The notes below the pieces were generated by a model. The model saw nothing but the letters and a program-made list of their open reading frames with translations. It had not been told where the DNA came from and did not search any database. This document shows positions 1 through 7,424 of a DNA stretch of 33,783 bases, piece by piece. Source of the DNA: an uncultured Opitutia bacterium (GTDB lineage: Bacteria; Verrucomicrobiota; Verrucomicrobiia; Opitutales; UBA953); the NCBI GenBank assembly GCA_903860195.1, contig CAIOPO010000181.1, positions 1 through 33,783 on the forward strand, given 5' to 3'. The translations under genes and the position numbers were made by a program. Every line of letters starts with the position of its first letter. Positions within the stretch are counted from its first letter, which is position 1.

Positions 1-639
1 AACCTGATCGGGCCGGCCAAGGTCGTGCAGCTCGACCTGCCGCTGCTCGGTCCGACCGACTTCGGCGCGGGCAACATCTTCTTCCCGCTGTCCTACATCT
101 TCGGCGACATCCTCACCGAAGTCTACGGCTACGCCCTCGCGCGCCGCGTGATCTGGTCGGGCTTCGCCGCCATGGCCTTCGCGACGGTGATGACCTGGGT
201 GGTGCTCGCGATGCCCGCGAGCCCCGACGAGCCTTTCAGCGCGCAGCTGCAGCCGGCGCTGGTCATCTGCTTCGGCGGGGGCTGGCGCATCGCGCTCGGC
301 TCGATCCTCGCGTTCTGCGTGGGCGACTTCGTCAACTCCTACGTGCTGGCCAAGATGAAGGTCATGACGCAGGGCCGCCACGCCTGGATGCGCTTCATCG
401 GCTCGACCGTCGTGGGCCAGGGCGTGGACAGCCTGATCTTCTACCCGCTGGCCTTCCTCGGCATCTGGTCGACGTCCACCCTGCTGGCGGTGATGGCCGC
501 GAACTGGGGCTTCAAGGTGCTGGTGGAGGCGGTCATGACGCCGGTCACCTACGTGATCTGCGAGCGCCTCAAGCGTTCGGAAGGCGTGGACGCCTTCGAC
601 GACCGCACGGACTTCAACCCGTTCTCACTGAAGCGCTGA
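1..639 (+). CDS. yhhQ: Queuosine precursor transporter YhhQ (VUT family), 5' end missing
   Basis: The reading frame is open from base 1, so the true start lies before the window and 212 codons are visible. It is a polytopic inner-membrane protein of the YhhQ/VUT (DUF165) family, which imports the 7-deazaguanine precursors preQ0/preQ1 for queuosine modification of tRNA. The family signature FPLSYIFGDILTEVYGY lies near the visible N-terminus. Several hydrophobic helices follow, including one with the GDFVNSYVLAKMK segment typical of the family, and a last helix ending near VTYVICERLK. E. coli YhhQ has 221 residues, so perhaps 10-20 residues are missing. The GTG at 25 is only an internal codon. 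The gene ends 7 bp from the 3' end of a tRNA-Leu gene on the other strand. Substrate specificity is inferred from the family. Confidence 0.85.
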   Translation, partial: NLIGPAKVVQLDLPLLGPTDFGAGNIFFPLSYIFGDILTEVYGYALARRVIWSGFAAMAFATVMTWVVLAMPASPDEPFSAQLQPALVICFGGGWRIALGSILAFCVGDFVNSYVLAKMKVMTQGRHAWMRFIGSTVVGQGVDSLIFYPLAFLGIWSTSTLLAVMAANWGFKVLVEAVMTPVTYVICERLKRSEGVDAFDDRTDFNPFSLKR

Positions 640-646
640 AGGGCCG

Positions 647-727
647 TGCCCCGGGCAGGACTCGAACCTGCACGCCTTGCGGCAAGGGATTTTAAGTCCC
701 GTATGTCTGCCATTCCATCACCGGGGC
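647..727 (-). tRNA. tRNA-Leu (anticodon UAA)
   Basis: On the minus strand a 7-bp acceptor stem GCCCCGG/CCGGGGC closes a type II cloverleaf of 81 nt. The anticodon loop CTTAAAA carries TAA, which reads UUA leucine codons. The long variable arm has a GCC/GGC stem with a GCAA loop. The T arm has the stem-loop GCAGG-TTCGAGT-CCTGC. The base pair at the foot of the anticodon stem looks like a C-U mismatch. The discriminator base is A, as expected for leucine. CCA is not encoded after the discriminator, unlike the other two tRNAs in this window. The gene lies head-to-head with trpA and tail-to-tail with yhhQ. Confidence 0.93.
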
Positions 728-825
728 CGGCAGGAAGAATCCTGCCCGCCGGACATCCGCTGGCAACCTGGTAAAGCGGCCGCGTTGTCCTTGCGCTCGG
801 AGGCAAAGCGGTCTTCCTTCCGCGC

Positions 826-1617
826 ATGGATCGCTTAGCCCAGACGTTCGCGCGCTGCAAGGCCGAGGGCCGGCCGGCCTTCGTCAGCTACGTCTGCGCC
901 GGAGACCCCGACCTGGAGACCTCCCGCGCGGTGCTGCTCTCGCTCGCCCGCAACGGCGCCGACGTGCTCGAGGTCGGCGTGCCCTTCTCCGACCCGCTGG
1001 CGGACGGACTCACCAACCAGCTGGCCTCCCAGCGGGCGCTGGAGGCCGGCATGGACGGCGCGAAACTGCTCGACCTGCTGCGCGGAGTCCGCGCGGGCAC
1101 GGACCTCCCCATCGTCCTCTACTGCTACTACAACCTGCTGTTCTCGGCGGGGCTGGAGGACTACTGCCGCAAGGTGCGCGAGGCGGGAGCCGACGGGCTG
1201 CTGGTGCTCGACTGCCCGCCGGAGGAGGCCGGCGACCTCATCGCCGCATCCCGGAAGCACGGGCTCGCCAACGTCTTCATCGTCGCCCCGACCACGCCGC
1301 CCGCGCGCATCGCCCTCATCGCCAAGCACGCCTCGGGCTTCATCTATTACGTCTCGCGCGAAGGCGTGACCGGCGAACGCTCCGAACTGGCCGCCAACCT
1401 CTCCGCGTCGGTCGCCGAGATCCGCAAGCACACCGCCCTGCCGGTCTGCGTCGGCTTCGGCGTGTCGAAACCCGAACACGTCCGGGCCATCGCCCAGGTC
1501 GCCGACGGCGTGGTCGTCGGGAGCGCCCTGGTCAACGTGATCGCCGCCCATAAGGATGATAAGTCCCAGGCCGCCGCCGCCATCGGCGCGAAGGTCCGGG
1601 AGTTGTTGGCTAAATAA
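826..1617 (+). CDS. trpA: Tryptophan synthase alpha subunit
   Basis: It cleaves indole-3-glycerol phosphate to indole and glyceraldehyde-3-phosphate and channels indole to TrpB. It is a cytoplasmic TIM barrel of 263 aa (E. coli has 268). The substrate region FVSYVCAGDPD (residues 19-29) is followed by VLEVGVPFSDPLADG (47-61). Catalytic Glu49 and Asp60 fall at exactly the E. coli numbers. Loop 6 appears as YVSREGVTGER, and the phosphate-binding segments VCVGFGVSKPEH and DGVVVGSALV follow. One departure is ADGLTNQ where ADGP-type sequences are usual. No trpB or other trp gene adjoins it: a tRNA gene lies upstream and pyrB downstream, so trpA is split from the rest of the pathway here. The ATG at 826 gives the family's normal N-terminus. 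Confidence 0.96.
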   Translation: MDRLAQTFARCKAEGRPAFVSYVCAGDPDLETSRAVLLSLARNGADVLEVGVPFSDPLADGLTNQLASQRALEAGMDGAKLLDLLRGVRAGTDLPIVLYCYYNLLFSAGLEDYCRKVREAGADGLLVLDCPPEEAGDLIAASRKHGLANVFIVAPTTPPARIALIAKHASGFIYYVSREGVTGERSELAANLSASVAEIRKHTALPVCVGFGVSKPEHVRAIAQVADGVVVGSALVNVIAAHKDDKSQAAAAIGAKVRELLAK

Positions 1618-1693
1618 GAGAGCATCAGGGCCAGAGCTGGGGCTGGAATCAAAACGTGGTCTGACTCAGTGCCTTTGATGGGCATTCACCTAG

Positions 1694-1720
1694 CCCTAGC
1701 CCCGTCCCTAGCCCTGGCCC
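1694..1720. repeat. C-rich hexamer-like tract (CCCTAG type), G-quadruplex motif on the minus strand
   Basis: Five C-runs (CCC or CCCC) at 1694-1696, 1700-1703, 1706-1708, 1712-1714 and 1718-1720 are separated by 2-3 nt spacers TAG, GT, TAG and TGG. The minus strand therefore carries five GGG runs with very short loops, a textbook intramolecular G-quadruplex pattern. The tract lies between trpA and pyrB, about 80 bp before the pyrB start. A very similar tract occurs at 9770-9802. Beyond the tract, the trpA-pyrB gap holds only a weak 8-bp inverted repeat (1627-1634 with 1714-1721). Confidence 0.7.
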
Positions 1721-1802
1721 TATCTCCGCCCTTGACCAAGGGCCTCCCCTCCCCACTTTCCCCGTGGTCCCGACCACGTCGGGGCCACCGGAACCTCACC
1801 GC

Positions 1803-2744
1803 ATGGCCTCACGCGACACCTGGACCAAAAAGGACCTGACCGGCATCGAGGAGCTTTCGGCCGCCGAAATCGGCGCGATCTTCCGACAGGCGGACAAGTT
1901 CCTCCCCGCGCTGGCCCCGGGCAAGGGGCTCGACCTGATGAAGGGACGCACGGTGGTGAACCTCTTCCTCGAGCCCAGCACGCGCACCCGCACGGCCTTC
2001 GAGATCTCCGCCAAGAAGCTCGGCGCCGAGGTGGTCTCGATCAACACGACGGCCTCCTCCCTCGTGAAGGGCGAGACCCTGCGCGACACGGCCATGAACA
2101 TCCGCGCGATGGGCGTGGACGCCATCGTCATCCGGCACTCCTCCGCCGGCGCGGCCCGCTACCTCGGGGGCGTCCTCGACATCTCCGTGGTCAACGCGGG
2201 GGACGGAGCCCATGAGCACCCGACGCAGGCCCTGCTCGACGCCTTCACGCTGCGCCGGAAGTTCGGCGACGTGAAGGGGCTCAAGGTCACCATCCTCGGC
2301 GACATCCTCTTCAGCCGCGTCGCGCGGTCCAACATCCTCTGTCTCTCCAAGCTCGGGGCGCAGGTCACCCTGGCGGGCCCCGCGACCCTGGTGCCCGCCT
2401 CGCTGAAGGAGGCCTACCCGCAGGTGCGGCTGGCGCACGACCTCAAGTCGGCGCTTTCCGGCGCGGACGCCGTCATGCTGCTGCGCATCCAGCACGAGCG
2501 CCAGACCACGACGCACTTCCCCTCCCTCGCGGAATACACCTCCCAGTTCGGCCTCAACGCCGAACGCGCCGCCTGGCTCAAGCCCGGCGCCATCGTCATG
2601 CATCCCGGACCCATCAACCGCGGCGTCGAGGTCGAGAGCGAGGTCGCCGACGGACCGCGCTCGGTCATCCTCGAACAGGTGACCAACGGCGTCGCGGTGC
2701 GCATGGCGGTCCTCCACCTCTGCACGGGAGCCCTCCGCCGATGA
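1803..2744 (+). CDS. pyrB: Aspartate carbamoyltransferase catalytic subunit
   Basis: It condenses carbamoyl phosphate with aspartate in the second step of de novo pyrimidine synthesis. All signature motifs are present: carbamoyl-phosphate loop STRTR (residues 59-63), SLVKGE with Lys89, HPTQ (139-142), LRIQHER and HPGPINRG. The length of 313 aa matches the catalytic chain of E. coli (311). I chose the ATG at 1803, which gives a standard N-terminus. A GTG at 1764 would add 13 residues of low-complexity sequence from the C-rich leader. The stop codon overlaps the start of the next gene by 4 bp (ATGA), implying translational coupling to the dihydroorotase-like protein. No pyrI regulatory subunit is adjacent, consistent with a PyrB/PyrC'-type complex. 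Confidence 0.95.
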   Translation: MASRDTWTKKDLTGIEELSAAEIGAIFRQADKFLPALAPGKGLDLMKGRTVVNLFLEPSTRTRTAFEISAKKLGAEVVSINTTASSLVKGETLRDTAMNIRAMGVDAIVIRHSSAGAARYLGGVLDISVVNAGDGAHEHPTQALLDAFTLRRKFGDVKGLKVTILGDILFSRVARSNILCLSKLGAQVTLAGPATLVPASLKEAYPQVRLAHDLKSALSGADAVMLLRIQHERQTTTHFPSLAEYTSQFGLNAERAAWLKPGAIVMHPGPINRGVEVESEVADGPRSVILEQVTNGVAVRMAVLHLCTGALRR

Positions 2745-4036
2745 AGACCTCCGAAACCACGCCGCTCAGGATCAAAGGGGCGCGGATCATCGATCCGGCC
2801 TCAGGAAGGGACGAAAGGCGCGGCGAGCTCTGCGTCTCGGAAGGGCGCTTCACCGACCGCCTGTCCGAGGCGGAATCTCGCCGGGCCGTCACGGTCGACG
2901 CCACGGGACTCGTGGTCGCCCCCGGCTTCGTCGACCTCTGCTGCCGCCTCGGCGAACCCGGCAGGTCGGCCCGTGAGACGGTCCGCACCGGCACGCTCGC
3001 CGCCGCGGCGGGAGGCTTCACGACCGTGGTGGCGATGCCCGACTCTTCCCCGCCCGCCGACAACGTCGGCACGGTGCAGCTGCTGCGCGAGATCTGCGGC
3101 CGTGAGGCCGCGGTCCGCGTGCTCCCCGCGGGCACGCTCACCAAGGGGCATGAGGGCAAGGCGCTCGCGCCGCTCGGCTCATTGCGCAAGGCCGGGGTCT
3201 GCGCGGTCACCGACACGGTCTCCGGGGTGCAGAACAACGAGATCATGCGGCGCGCGCTGGAATACGCGGCGATGTTCGGGCTGGTGGTCCTGGACCACTG
3301 CCAGGACAGCAGCATGACGGAAGGGGCGCAGATGCACGAGGGCGCCTGGTCGCTCCGTCTCGGACTGCGCGGCTGGCCGCGGGCCGCCGAAGAGATCGTC
3401 GCGTCCAGCGACTGCGCCCTCGCCGGCCTCACCCGGGCCCGCATCCACCTGCAGCACCTTTCCTCGGGCGGCTCGGCCGAGATCGTCCGCCAGGCCAAGG
3501 CCAAGGGGCTGCCGGTCACGGCCGAAGTCTCCGCCCTGCACCTGCTGCTCACCGACGCCGACCTCGGCGGCTATGACGCTAATCTGAAGCTCAACCCGCC
3601 GCTGCGGGAGGAGCGCGACCGGCTGGCGCTCATCGCGGCGCTGGTCGACGGCACGCTCGACGCGGTCTGCTCCGACCACTCGCCCTGCACGGCGACGGAG
3701 AAGGACTGCGAATTCGACCAGGCGCCCTTCGGCGCCGCCACGCTCGAGACGGCCTTCGCGGCCGCCCACGACGCCGTGGTCGCCGACGGTCACGCGCCGC
3801 TCGCGGTGCTGCTCGAGAGGCTGACCTCCGGCCCCGCGCGCGTGCTCGGACTCGAGGCCGGCACGCTCGCCGCGGGCGCCGCCGCCGACTTCGTGCTGCT
3901 CGACCCCGAAGCGCGCTGGAAGCCCTCGGCGGCCGGCCTGCTTTCGAAATCCGGCAACAACCCCCTCGTGGGACGCGCCCTCCGCGGCCGCGTGAAGTCG
4001 ACGTACGTGGGCGGACGCAAGGCCTTCGGCGCCTGA
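2741..4036 (+). CDS. Dihydroorotase-like protein lacking metal ligands (PyrC'-type ATCase partner)
   Basis: It has the 431-aa fold of class I dihydroorotase, with PGFVDL, AAAAGGFTTVVAMPD, HEGAWSLRLGL and LKLNPPLREERDR all recognisable. The metal site is degraded. The family HxHxR (as in DLHVHLREPG) is DLCCRLGEPG here: Cys67 and Arg69 replace the two zinc histidines, and Gly71 replaces the substrate-binding arginine. The DDG motif is TDTV (Asp158 then Thr159), and TPHHL is SALHL. His186, His239 and Asp312 remain. Catalysis of carbamoyl-aspartate cyclisation is therefore unlikely. Non-catalytic PyrC' homologues are known to form complexes with PyrB in Pseudomonas, and the 4-bp overlap with pyrB fits that role. 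Automatic annotation would call this pyrC. A functional dihydroorotase should be encoded elsewhere. Confidence 0.88.
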   Translation: MKTSETTPLRIKGARIIDPASGRDERRGELCVSEGRFTDRLSEAESRRAVTVDATGLVVAPGFVDLCCRLGEPGRSARETVRTGTLAAAAGGFTTVVAMPDSSPPADNVGTVQLLREICGREAAVRVLPAGTLTKGHEGKALAPLGSLRKAGVCAVTDTVSGVQNNEIMRRALEYAAMFGLVVLDHCQDSSMTEGAQMHEGAWSLRLGLRGWPRAAEEIVASSDCALAGLTRARIHLQHLSSGGSAEIVRQAKAKGLPVTAEVSALHLLLTDADLGGYDANLKLNPPLREERDRLALIAALVDGTLDAVCSDHSPCTATEKDCEFDQAPFGAATLETAFAAAHDAVVADGHAPLAVLLERLTSGPARVLGLEAGTLAAGAAADFVLLDPEARWKPSAAGLLSKSGNNPLVGRALRGRVKSTYVGGRKAFGA

Positions 4037-4037
4037 G

Positions 4038-4979
4038 ATGCCGGACCCGGTCGTCGAGTCCTTCTCCGAACTGTCAGCGGTCGACTGGACCTGCATCGCC
4101 TTCAACATCGCCCTGGCCGTGGCGGGACTGCGCGTGCTGCGCCGCTGGTCCGCGGGCGGCGGACCGAGGCTGGAACGTCGGGCTGACCCCGGCACGGCGG
4201 CGGCCGGCCTGGTGACGTCGCTGCTCACCTTCGCGCTCATCTTCCCGCTGCTCTCGCAGTTCATCGCCAGCTTCTACAAGACGGAGTTCGGCGTGACGCA
4301 GCAGGACATCTTCTTCGCGACCTTGGTCGCGCAGTTCGCGGCCGCAGGCACCATCCTGGGGCTGGGCTTCGCGCTCCCGGGCGCGGTGCAATGGACGCCC
4401 ACGGCCGCTCCGGAAAGCGCACCCACGGCGTCCGACTCGCCCGTCGGCTCACTGCGCCTCCTGCGCTGGCGGGAGACGTTGCGCGCCTATCTGGGCGTAT
4501 GCGCGCTGGCCACGGCCGGTTCGCTGGCCTGGAAAGGAATCCACCGGCTGTGGACGCGGGCCCATGAGTCGGGCCTGACCGGAGCCCCGCCGGAAGACCA
4601 GCTCCAGGACATCGTGGAGATAGTGCTGCGCGCCGATCCGCTCACGGTGAAGTTCGGCCTGCTGACTTTGATGGTGGTCGTCGGAGCCCCGCTGATGGAG
4701 GAGCTGGTGTTCCGGGGCACGCTCTACCCGGCCCTCAAGTCCCTGCTGGGCTGGCTCCCCCCTCGCATCGGCGTGGCGGGCGCCGCCGCGGGCACGGGCC
4801 TGCTCTTCAGCGCGGTGCACCTCACGCCGTCCGCCTTCATCCCGCTGACGCTGTTCGGCGCCTTCCTTTGCTTCGTCCGGGACCGTCACGGCCTGGCCGC
4901 TTCCGTCTGCGTCCACGCGACCTTCAACGCGATGAACCTGTTCTGGCTCAAGGTCGCGCCCGACGTCGCCAATCTCTGA
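4038..4979 (+). CDS. CPBP family intramembrane glutamic endopeptidase
   Basis: This is a membrane-embedded CAAX-processing/bacteriocin-processing (Abi, CPBP) protease homologue of 313 aa. Hydrophobic segments lie near residues 17-35, 57-78, 90-115, 150-165, 205-220 and in the C-terminal third. The catalytic motifs are in order: EELVFRG at 221-227 (Glu221/Glu222), His261 in SAVHL, and HATFN at 293-297 (HxxxN). The start ATG lies 1 bp after the stop of the dihydroorotase-like gene, and its stop is 2 bp before thiL, so it belongs to the pyrB-thiL run. Nothing in the sequence identifies its substrate. Operon position alone does not show a role in pyrimidine or thiamine metabolism. Confidence 0.88.
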   Translation: MPDPVVESFSELSAVDWTCIAFNIALAVAGLRVLRRWSAGGGPRLERRADPGTAAAGLVTSLLTFALIFPLLSQFIASFYKTEFGVTQQDIFFATLVAQFAAAGTILGLGFALPGAVQWTPTAAPESAPTASDSPVGSLRLLRWRETLRAYLGVCALATAGSLAWKGIHRLWTRAHESGLTGAPPEDQLQDIVEIVLRADPLTVKFGLLTLMVVVGAPLMEELVFRGTLYPALKSLLGWLPPRIGVAGAAAGTGLLFSAVHLTPSAFIPLTLFGAFLCFVRDRHGLAASVCVHATFNAMNLFWLKVAPDVANL

Positions 4980-4981
4980 CC

Positions 4982-5941
4982 ATGGGAGCCCTCACCGCCA
5001 TCAAGGAAAAGTCCGTCTCCGTCCTGACCGAGGAGCGCATCATCGCCGACGTCATCCAGGCGATGTCCGACGCCTGCCCGCCCTTCCCCGAGGGGCCGGG
5101 CGGCGACTGCGCCCACCTGCCCGAGACGGGCGGGCGCGCGTTCCGGGTCAGCACGGTGGACGGCGTGATCCTGGGCCGCCACTTCGACCTGGCCTGCGAG
5201 GGCCGGCGCGCCGGCGCCAAGCTCGTGAACCGCAATCTCTCCGACCTCGCCGCCGCGGGAGCCAGGCCCTCCGACGCGCTGCTGGCGCTGACCCTCGGAC
5301 CCGACGTCGACGCCGGATGGCTCCGCGACTTCGCCTTCGGCGCCGGACGCGCGGCGGTCAAGGCGGGCCTCCGGATCGTCGGCGGCGACGTCGCGCAGGG
5401 GCCGGCAGGCGTCTTCGTGGCGACGCTTTCGGTCCAAGGACAGGCGCATCGCGTGCTCTCGCGCAGAGGGACGGCGGAAGGCGACGTGCTCTTCGTCACC
5501 GGCAGCCTGGGCGGTTCGGCCTACGGCCGGCACCTCGACTTCGCGCCCCGGCTGGCCGAAGGCGAATGGCTGTGCGGCCGAGGCGAGGTCACCGCGTGCA
5601 CCGACGTCTCCGACGGCCTGATCAAGGATCTCCCCGGGATGCTGGGACGGGGCCTGGACGCGAAGGTCGACCTGACGCGCATACCGGTCGCGGAATCCGC
5701 GTCCCTGCTTTCAAAGGGCGACGGCAAGCCCGCCCTTGAGCACGCCCTGATGGACGGCGAGGACCATGAGCTGGCGTTCTCGGTGCGCGCCGCCGAGGCC
5801 GACGCGCTGGAGACGGACTTCCGCAAGGCCTTCCCCGGCACCGCGCTCACCCGCATCGGCACGGCCGCCAAGGGCGAAGGGCGTCTTACGGACCTGAAGG
5901 GAGAAGCCGTCGCGGGACGGGGCTTCAGCCACTTCGCCTGA
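4982..5941 (+). CDS. thiL: Thiamine-monophosphate kinase
   Basis: It phosphorylates thiamine monophosphate to thiamine diphosphate with ATP in the cytosol and belongs to the AIR-synthase/PurM-like superfamily. Family blocks in order are GPGGDCAHLP, VDGVILGRHFD, NLSDLAAAGARPSDA, RIVGGDVAQG, FVTGSLGGSAYG, CTDVSDGLIKDL and DGEDHELAF. The length of 319 aa is normal. The usual GDDA of the first block is GGDC here, so the first acidic metal ligand appears to be Gly, while the later Asp-rich blocks are kept. I chose the ATG at 4982. An upstream in-frame start at 4868 would lie inside the preceding gene and add Arg/Pro-rich shadow sequence. No TPP riboswitch is visible because the gene is embedded in the operon. 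Confidence 0.87.
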   Translation: MGALTAIKEKSVSVLTEERIIADVIQAMSDACPPFPEGPGGDCAHLPETGGRAFRVSTVDGVILGRHFDLACEGRRAGAKLVNRNLSDLAAAGARPSDALLALTLGPDVDAGWLRDFAFGAGRAAVKAGLRIVGGDVAQGPAGVFVATLSVQGQAHRVLSRRGTAEGDVLFVTGSLGGSAYGRHLDFAPRLAEGEWLCGRGEVTACTDVSDGLIKDLPGMLGRGLDAKVDLTRIPVAESASLLSKGDGKPALEHALMDGEDHELAFSVRAAEADALETDFRKAFPGTALTRIGTAAKGEGRLTDLKGEAVAGRGFSHFA

Positions 5942-5945
5942 GACG

Positions 5946-6401
5946 CTAGAGCTTGAACTGCCGGATGACGACGAAGAGGGCGAAGATCAGCGCGCACCCC
6001 GCGAAGGTCACGGTCGTCGTCTCATAGGTCGCGAGCAGCTTCAGCACGGCGTCGAGCAGCGAGAGCGAGTCACGCGTGTCGGCCTCGGCACGGGCGAGGG
6101 CCTCGACGGCGTTACGGTCGGCCTCCTCCACCTTCTTGTTGTCCGAGCTCAGGGTGTCGTTGGGCCCGATGAGCACCGCGATGGTGTCCTTGGATCGCAT
6201 CGCCTTGCGGAAGGCGTCGACCGAGCCCTGGATGCCCACGGTGGCGGTGCGGACCTTGGCGGTCGTGTCCTTCAGCTCGTGACTGAACCAGAGACCCGCC
6301 AGGGAGACGAGCAGGGTCACGACGGCCATGCCGACGATGCCGACCTCGGCCTGGACGAGTCCGCCCCCCGAGGGACGGCGATTGGTGCGTTTGGCGCTCA
6401 T
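5946..6401 (-). CDS. Small two-TM protein with a periplasmic-type coiled-coil segment, unknown function
   Basis: I do not recognise a family. The 151-aa product has a short basic N-terminus (residues 1-12), a hydrophobic helix at about 20-40 (GIVGMAVVTLLVSLAGLWF), and a polar helical stretch at about 42-125 rich in Ala, Glu, Asp, Lys and Thr. A second hydrophobic helix at about 130-147 ends in a basic tail. This suggests a hairpin membrane protein with a roughly 85-residue loop on one side. It is the last gene of a three-gene minus-strand cluster, 28 bp after the holin-like gene, and converges on thiL with only 4 bp between the stops. It could be an accessory to the holin-like protein, but nothing in the sequence proves that. 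Confidence 0.7.
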   Translation of the reverse strand: MSAKRTNRRPSGGGLVQAEVGIVGMAVVTLLVSLAGLWFSHELKDTTAKVRTATVGIQGSVDAFRKAMRSKDTIAVLIGPNDTLSSDNKKVEEADRNAVEALARAEADTRDSLSLLDAVLKLLATYETTTVTFAGCALIFALFVVIRQFKL

Positions 6402-6429
6402 GGAGACGGTGGTTTGATGAAAGGAGGGG

Positions 6430-6861
6430 TCACTTGCGGCGGGACTTGCCCCCGCGGGACGCGGACTTGGGCTTGGAACGCTTGCGGCCGGACGACTTCT
6501 TGCGGCCCTTGCGACGGCGGGGCGGGTCGGCCATGCCGAGCTTCTTGCGGATGACGCCGGTGATCCAGTCGACCAGCTCAGGCGCGAGGGCGCCGGCCAG
6601 GCCCTGGACGATGGCCTTGTTGATGGCGGAGAGCTGCCACTGGAAGGTGACGAAGAACGCGATGATGGCGAAGATCGCCGCCGCCACGACGTGCCGGAAG
6701 GAACGCCACAGGCTGGCGTGCGCGGCGTCGTCGATGAGGAGCCGGCCGACCATCGCGGCGGCGCCGATCAGGGCCACGATCCACCCGCCGCGCTTGAACT
6801 CGGCGATGGCGGAAAGGAAGCCCCCGGCCGAATCGAGGGCGGCGAGCGCGTCCGTCAGCAC
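6430..6861 (-). CDS. Holin-like small membrane protein with a highly basic C-terminal tail
   Basis: The product is 143 aa. Residues about 24-42 (GGWIVALIGAAAMVGRLL) and about 57-75 (FRHVVAAAIFAIIAFFVTF) are membrane helices. They are followed by an amphipathic glycine/alanine segment IVQGLAGALAPELVDWI. The VGRLLID...FRHVV...GLAGAL layout resembles phage holins of the LydA/phage-holin-family type, but this is recall and not a search. The last 35 residues are almost entirely Lys, Arg, Ser and Gly and would bind nucleic acid or anionic lipid. The start is a GTG, supported by a strong Shine-Dalgarno at 6865-6872. It sits between the DUF5069 gene and the two-TM gene. There is no endolysin next to it, so a lysis role is not supported by context. 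Confidence 0.65.
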   Translation of the reverse strand: MLTDALAALDSAGGFLSAIAEFKRGGWIVALIGAAAMVGRLLIDDAAHASLWRSFRHVVAAAIFAIIAFFVTFQWQLSAINKAIVQGLAGALAPELVDWITGVIRKKLGMADPPRRRKGRKKSSGRKRSKPKSASRGGKSRRK

Positions 6862-6864
6862 GGC

Positions 6865-6872
6865 TCACCTCC
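6865..6872 (-). promoter_or_regulatory. Strong Shine-Dalgarno deciding a GTG start
   Basis: Read on the minus strand, GGAGGTGA precedes the GTG at 6861 with 3 nt between (5 nt from the GGAGGT core). Most starts in this window lack a clear Shine-Dalgarno, so this one is notable and fixes the GTG as the initiator of the holin-like gene. Confidence 0.75.
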
Positions 6873-6977
6873 GTCCGTCGGGCGCGGGCGGGCCGGGGCT
6901 TCGCAGATTCGGGGGCGGACTCGCACGCGAGGCCGAATATGAGGGAGCCGGCCGCGGACTCAACCCCCGAGTCCCCT

Positions 6978-7424
6978 TCAGAGGGCCTGCCGCCGCGGCT
7001 GACGGCCCTCGTCGACCTCGATGTAGTCGAACATGGTGTCCACGCCGGAGTCCGCGCCCAGTCCGTTCTCCTTGAGGCGGCGCAGGAGCACTTCGTTGGC
7101 CTCGTCACGCCAGCCTCGCTTGGTCATGAAGCCGTTCCAGATCTCGACGTCGTTCACGCTCAGCCGGCGTCCGCGGGACTGCGCCCACTCATGGGCTTCG
7201 GCGTCGGTCGCGGCGGGATGGGCCAGGACCCAGTCGCGCAAGTCCGGATAGGACACGCCGAGATACTGGCAGCAGCGGTCATCGAAGGCCTTGCCGAGAT
7301 TGTTCACGAAGTCGGCGTGCAGACGGCCGGCCGCGTGCAGTCGGATCTTCGAAAGCAGGCGGGGGAAGTAGACGAAGCCGTTGACGGCGTCATAGGGGGA
7401 GAGAAGTCCGGGGACGACGGGCAT
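6978..7424 (-). CDS. DUF5069 domain-containing protein
   Basis: The 148-aa soluble protein matches my memory of the DUF5069 family, small proteins common in Verrucomicrobiota, Planctomycetota and Acidobacteriota. Typical elements are an early FVYFPRLLSKIRLHAAG segment (about residues 17-33), a CCQYLGVSYPDLRDWV block (about 51-66), then EIWNGFMTKRGWRDEA (about 94-109) and a C-terminal MFDYIEVDEGR. There is no signal peptide or membrane segment, so it is probably cytoplasmic. Its biochemical role is unknown. It is the first gene of the minus-strand trio ending at 5946, with 116 bp to the next gene. That gap has no ORF I can support. It diverges from the SGNH hydrolase gene across 169 bp. Confidence 0.8.
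   Translation of the reverse strand: MPVVPGLLSPYDAVNGFVYFPRLLSKIRLHAAGRLHADFVNNLGKAFDDRCCQYLGVSYPDLRDWVLAHPAATDAEAHEWAQSRGRRLSVNDVEIWNGFMTKRGWRDEANEVLLRRLKENGLGADSGVDTMFDYIEVDEGRQPRRQAL

Noticed and set aside
1764-1802. GTG start for pyrB at 1764
   Set aside because: It adds non-homologous residues from the intergenic leader; the ATG at 1803 gives a standard-length enzyme.
4868-4981. Upstream start for thiL
   Set aside because: It lies inside the CPBP protease gene and adds Arg/Pro-rich sequence; the ATG at 4982 fits the family.
5946-7424. Holin-like trio as a prophage remnant
   Set aside because: No endolysin, structural, integrase or regulatory phage gene is nearby.
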